A DNA stretch of 32,255 nt, from the IMG/VR virus record IMGVR_UViG_3300013093_000161, positions 1 through 32,255 of that record, one strand, 5' to 3'. Shown here piece by piece: positions 30,287-32,255 of the stretch. A program made the translations under genes and the position numbers. Below the pieces are notes generated by a model. It did not search any database and was not told the origin of the DNA. It worked only from the letters and a program-made list of their open reading frames with translations. Within the stretch, counting starts at the first letter, position 1. Each line of letters begins with the position of its first letter. Source of the DNA: a virus.

Positions 30287-30550
30287 TTAATTTATTTGAG
30301 ATTTTGGTTGTAATAATGAAGGACAATTTTGAAGGAAATAATCTGAAAAAGGATCAATTGGGATGTATTCTTTTTTGGATAATATTAGGATTTGATTGAA
30401 AGAAGAATCTAGGATTTGGTCAAGTTGGTTTTTTTGTGATTCTGTGAGGAAATCTGAATCTAGGAGGTTTTCTAGAATATCTAAAAGAAAATTTGTTTGT
30501 GATTGGGTAGAAGGGATTAATTGGGTGTAGTTTTTAGGTTGTTTGGTCAT
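30287..30550 (-). CDS. unknown Gln/Asn/Leu-rich small protein between divergent promoters
   Basis: An 87-residue protein with an excellent ribosome-binding site (AAGGAG). It opens MTKQPKNYTQLIPSTQSQTN, has a helical core (FLLDILENLLDSDFLTESQKNQLDQILDSSFNQILILSKKEY) and ends LLQPKSQIN. It has no basic patch or helix-turn-helix. It is read leftwards from a weak AT-rich promoter-like region (TTGATT then an AT block, 30600-30570) and lies inside the region bounded by the 54-bp repeats. Its base composition is even more AT-rich than its neighbours, and its strand is the same as the accessory operon. Not recognised. Confidence 0.6.
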   Translation of the reverse strand: MTKQPKNYTQLIPSTQSQTNFLLDILENLLDSDFLTESQKNQLDQILDSSFNQILILSKKEYIPIDPFSDYFLQNCPSLLQPKSQIN

Positions 30551-30584
30551 TTTTCTCTCCTTGTTATTTTATTAATATCACATA

Positions 30585-30681
30585 ATTTTATTAAAAAATC
30601 AACAAAAAAGTGCCCTTGAAAACACAGGGAAATTTTTAAGAAAAAACCCTGTAATTTCAAGGGATGATTTTTTAATAAAAT
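30585..30681. repeat. imperfect palindrome with central hairpin between divergent promoters
   Basis: Outer arms ATTTTATTAAAAAATCA (30585-30601) and its reverse complement near 30665-30681 flank a stem of 17 positions (30613-30629 with 30647-30663, two mismatched positions) around a 17-base A/T loop. GGG is followed by short T-runs on either strand, so it can act as a weak bidirectional terminator or a protein site. Confidence 0.75.
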
Positions 30682-30720
30682 CGTTGCCTTTTTATCGAGT
30701 TTATCCTATTATAATAATAT
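30667..30720. repeat. right arm of 54-bp inverted repeat (promoter copy 2)
   Basis: Partner of 30204-30257, 51 of 54 matches on the opposite strand. Shares its AT block ATTTTTTAATAAAAT with the palindrome at 30585-30681. Confidence 0.9.
30684..30712 (+). promoter_or_regulatory. rightward sigma70-like promoter
   Basis: TTGCCT (30684-30689), 17-base spacer, TATTAT (30707-30712), near-identical to the leftward copy at 30212-30240. Drives the gene at 30738 and those beyond. Confidence 0.75.
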
Positions 30721-30737
30721 AAGAAAGGAAAGCAAAT

Positions 30738-30923
30738 ATGAAAGAATTATGGATTAAAATAGTCGATCAGATGGTCGAAGAATTGTTGGATTCAAATCCT
30801 GGTATGAATTGGTCAACTGCATACAATTTGGTTTGCAATAATTCAGCTGAGATTGATAATCGTCTACAGGATTATCTTGGAGATGCTGCAGATTATTATC
30901 ACGATATGGCAATGGATCGATAA
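30738..30923 (+). CDS. small unknown acidic protein
   Basis: A 61-residue protein with ribosome-binding site AAAGGAAA. Opens MKELWIKIVDQMVEELLDSN and has PGMNWSTAYNLVCNNSAEIDNRLQDYLGDAADYYHDMAMD. Helical, acidic; similar tiny early ORFs are common in T4-like phages. The -10 region of the promoter is about 25 bases before its start. No recognised family. Confidence 0.6.
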   Translation: MKELWIKIVDQMVEELLDSNPGMNWSTAYNLVCNNSAEIDNRLQDYLGDAADYYHDMAMDR

Positions 30924-30931
30924 AATAACTG

Positions 30932-30960
30932 TTGACGTTTTTATTAAAAAACCATATACT
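30932..30960 (+). promoter_or_regulatory. strong rightward sigma70 promoter
   Basis: TTGACG (30932-30937), 17-base spacer containing TTTTATTAAAAAA, TATACT (30955-30960): five of six matches in each box. About 25 bases before the gene at 30986. Confidence 0.8.
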
Positions 30961-30985
30961 AATATTATGGCAATGGAGATATAAG

Positions 30986-31204
30986 ATGTTTAACGATGTT
31001 TTGGAAATCAAGGATATGATTGATCTGATTATTCGCGAATCAGATGGTCTTACTCATTATGGTGTTGTCAAAGAACTCGAGTACATTTCAAATAAGATTA
31101 AGCAAAAGATTGACAAAGAAGATGCCGAGTATGATCGATATCTTAACGAACTTGCTCTTTCGTATGAAATGTATGATGATGCAATGATCTCAGTAGGAGC
31201 TTAG
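30986..31204 (+). CDS. small unknown helical protein
   Basis: A 72-residue protein. The ATG at 30986 (MFNDVLEIKDMIDLIIRESDG) has TGGAG seven to eight bases upstream; an in-frame TTG at 30932 is in the promoter and is rejected. Mostly long amphipathic helices, acidic (YISNKIKQKIDKEDAEYDRYL, then SYEMYDDAMISVGA). No signal or known motif. It stops one base before the following ATG, suggesting co-translation of the next three genes. Confidence 0.65.
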   Translation: MFNDVLEIKDMIDLIIRESDGLTHYGVVKELEYISNKIKQKIDKEDAEYDRYLNELALSYEMYDDAMISVGA

Positions 31205-31205
31205 T

Positions 31206-31316
31206 ATGAAAGACATTATAACAATCTTTGTTGTATATCTTCCTTTCTTTGAGATGGGTATATTTTTGTTGGCATGCTGTGCTGTATATGAGTTTTATAA
31301 AGGAGCCAAACAATGA
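31206..31316 (+). CDS. 36-residue single-pass membrane peptide
   Basis: MKDIITIFVVYLPFFEMGIF is followed by LLACCAVYEFYKGAKQ. Residues about 4-29 form one hydrophobic helix (with an internal Glu at 16), after a short polar N-terminus and before a basic C-terminus, so an N-out orientation is favoured. The start is 2 bases after the previous stop. The end overlaps the next gene by ATGA, and its final codons supply the AAAGGAG ribosome-binding site of that gene. Small membrane peptides of this type are common in early regions of phages, for example host-control or inhibition proteins; the role here is unknown. Confidence 0.65.
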   Translation: MKDIITIFVVYLPFFEMGIFLLACCAVYEFYKGAKQ

Positions 31317-31717
31317 CTCTTGTTACTCTTCCTGCTGGTCGCTATTTGATTGGTGATCTTTGCTATCGTGGAGATCAAATCTGGGATTCAATGATTGACA
31401 ATATCGATGGCAAGGCTCATAAACTTCCCTCTGATCGTTTTTATGTAATTTTAAAAACTAAGTGGGGTGATGGTAGTTATTTTGATTTCGATCGTAATGA
31501 GTATTGGGTTGATTCTGGTACGATTGGTATTATGGAATGGGATGGTGATGATATGAGCGGTCCCAACGGTCGTACTTTTGATTTCATGACAGAGTTTGCA
31601 GTATTTGAAGACAAAGGTGATCTTCACTTTGGTGCTGTTGTGGTTGAAACCGATCCACAGTATGATGAACAAGTTGACTACGAAGAAACAGACAACGCTT
31701 TAGAAGAGGAATTCTAA
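31313..31717 (+). CDS. unknown protein with Pro-Ala-Gly-Arg-Tyr type N-terminus
   Basis: A 134-residue acidic beta-rich protein. The N-terminus LPAGRYLIGDLCYRGDQIW is a motif seen in many T4-like phage and some bacterial small proteins ('PAG.Y.IGD.CY') of unknown function, and the remainder (FYVILKTKWGDGSYFDFDRNEYWVDSGTIGIMEW) continues the same strand-turn pattern. The tail EDKGDLHFGAVVVETDP...EETDNALEEEF is very acidic. AAAGGAG ribosome-binding site. Only one base separates it from the next gene. Likely an accessory/early protein; no enzymatic motif. Confidence 0.65.
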   Translation: MTLVTLPAGRYLIGDLCYRGDQIWDSMIDNIDGKAHKLPSDRFYVILKTKWGDGSYFDFDRNEYWVDSGTIGIMEWDGDDMSGPNGRTFDFMTEFAVFEDKGDLHFGAVVVETDPQYDEQVDYEETDNALEEEF

Positions 31718-31718
31718 G

Positions 31719-32255
31719 ATGCCTAATTGGTGCTATAATCAGTTTACGGTCGTTCATGAAGACCAGCAAATGATCGAGCGGTTTGTAAAAGCAGTTGAAG
31801 AAAATAAATTGCTTAATGAATTCATTCCTATGCCAAAAGAGTTGGAAGATACGACATCTCCTTCTCGTGATACCAATGAACAATTAATTGAGAAATATGG
31901 TTACAATAACTGGTATAACTGGAGAATAGATAACTGGGGAACAAAGTGGGATATTTCATCTGGCGCTGTTGTTGAATTAATTGGCAACGAAGCTTTTGGT
32001 AGTTTCTCCACTGCATGGTCACCTCCTATTCCTTTCTTCGAAGCGTTGACTGATTTGGGATTTGATGTTAATATTACATATGATGAAGAAGGTATGGGAT
32101 TCATGGGAATATACAATTCAGTAGAAGGTGAAATATACCAGGAATATCCAAACTTTGAGGATCCTGATTGGCGTAAAGGGATTATCAATCCGGATATCTT
32201 AGCTTTGTTAGATCAACGATATGACACGTGGCTCGAAGAACAAGAAGAGCTTGAA
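31719..32255 (+). CDS. YubB/DUF1281-like (Api92-type) protein, 3' end outside window
   Basis: The frame from ATG 31719 is open for 179 codons to the window end. MPNWCYNQFTVVHEDQQMI with Trp-Cys-x-Asn and then, near residues 61-85, YNNWYNWRIDNWGTKWDISS, followed by FGSFSTAWSPPIPFFEALTD and a later DVNITYDEEGMGFMGIY, is the pattern of the DUF1281/YubB ferredoxin-like proteins carried by plasmids and phages. Their function is unknown. The last visible part (LDQRYDTWLEEQEELE) suggests the protein is nearly complete. Begins one base after the previous stop, so it belongs to the same rightward operon. Confidence 0.75.
   Translation, partial: MPNWCYNQFTVVHEDQQMIERFVKAVEENKLLNEFIPMPKELEDTTSPSRDTNEQLIEKYGYNNWYNWRIDNWGTKWDISSGAVVELIGNEAFGSFSTAWSPPIPFFEALTDLGFDVNITYDEEGMGFMGIYNSVEGEIYQEYPNFEDPDWRKGIINPDILALLDQRYDTWLEEQEELE

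Noticed and set aside
30754-31011. 85-codon minus-strand frame opposite the genes at 30738 and 30986
   Set aside because: It runs through a strong rightward promoter and two better-supported genes; no Shine-Dalgarno.
31451-32188. Several minus-strand frames opposite the genes at 31313 and 31719
   Set aside because: The plus-strand genes have coupled starts, ribosome-binding sites and family motifs; these look like shadows.

Overview
The window is a stretch of a visibly AT-rich genome of a T4-like contractile-tailed phage (myovirus). The diagnostic evidence is an uninterrupted block in the classic T4 order: 13, 14, 15, 16, 17, 18, 19, 20, 67, (three uncharacterised head-core-type ORFs), 21, 22, 23 (11488-25997, all on +). 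Protein lengths and motifs fit the T4 families, with the closest impression being the aquatic/cyanophage-like branch (collagen-like GYTGS repeats, short gp23, CGFVYLW-type GIY-YIG endonuclease). Nothing in the window names the host.

Layout. 1-10466 (+) is a tail-fibre, adhesin and baseplate-tip region. It holds a LamG-like protein cut by the window edge, small beta-rich fibre accessory proteins, a glycine-rich protein, a collagen-repeat fibre protein, a 492-aa fibre with six His-x-His motifs and a collar-like motif, a GH19 lysozyme/chitinase, a PAAR spike-tip protein, and a 987-aa adhesin with Gly-rich ends and about five Ig-like repeats. 10493-11472 holds two unknown genes, one cupin-like. 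11488-15794 is neck, tail terminator and terminase. 15853-18482 is sheath and tube. 18546-25997 is portal, prohead core, protease, scaffold and major capsid protein. A GIY-YIG homing endonuclease follows the capsid gene.

A UUCG-loop bidirectional terminator (26789-26812) ends the rightward block and faces a leftward accessory operon (30186 back to 26820). That operon carries small unknown genes, a SWIM zinc-finger protein, a protein resembling the N-terminal subdomain of NAD-dependent ligase, a three-helix membrane SPFH/band-7-like protein, a translationally coupled small protein with a twin-arginine-like signal peptide, and a last small gene that looks frameshifted. 30200-30960 is a control region: a 54-bp inverted repeat carries two near-identical outward sigma70-like promoters around one leftward gene and a large hairpin, followed by a third strong promoter. 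30738-32255 is a rightward set of small genes, the last cut by the window edge.

Regulation. T4/cyanophage-type late promoter motifs (NATAAATA, plus the variant CTAAATA) lie only on + and sit in front of structural genes, whereas the outward promoters at 30.2-30.9 kb look like host sigma70 (early) promoters. The most interesting observation is that several late-promoter motifs lie inside RNA hairpins: in the 5' arm before the collagen-repeat fibre gene, at the stem/loop of the terminator between genes 19 and 20, in the loop before gene 67, and at the base of the hairpin after gene 23. The last hairpin also hides the only Shine-Dalgarno of the homing endonuclease, an arrangement very like the known control of T4 I-TevI.
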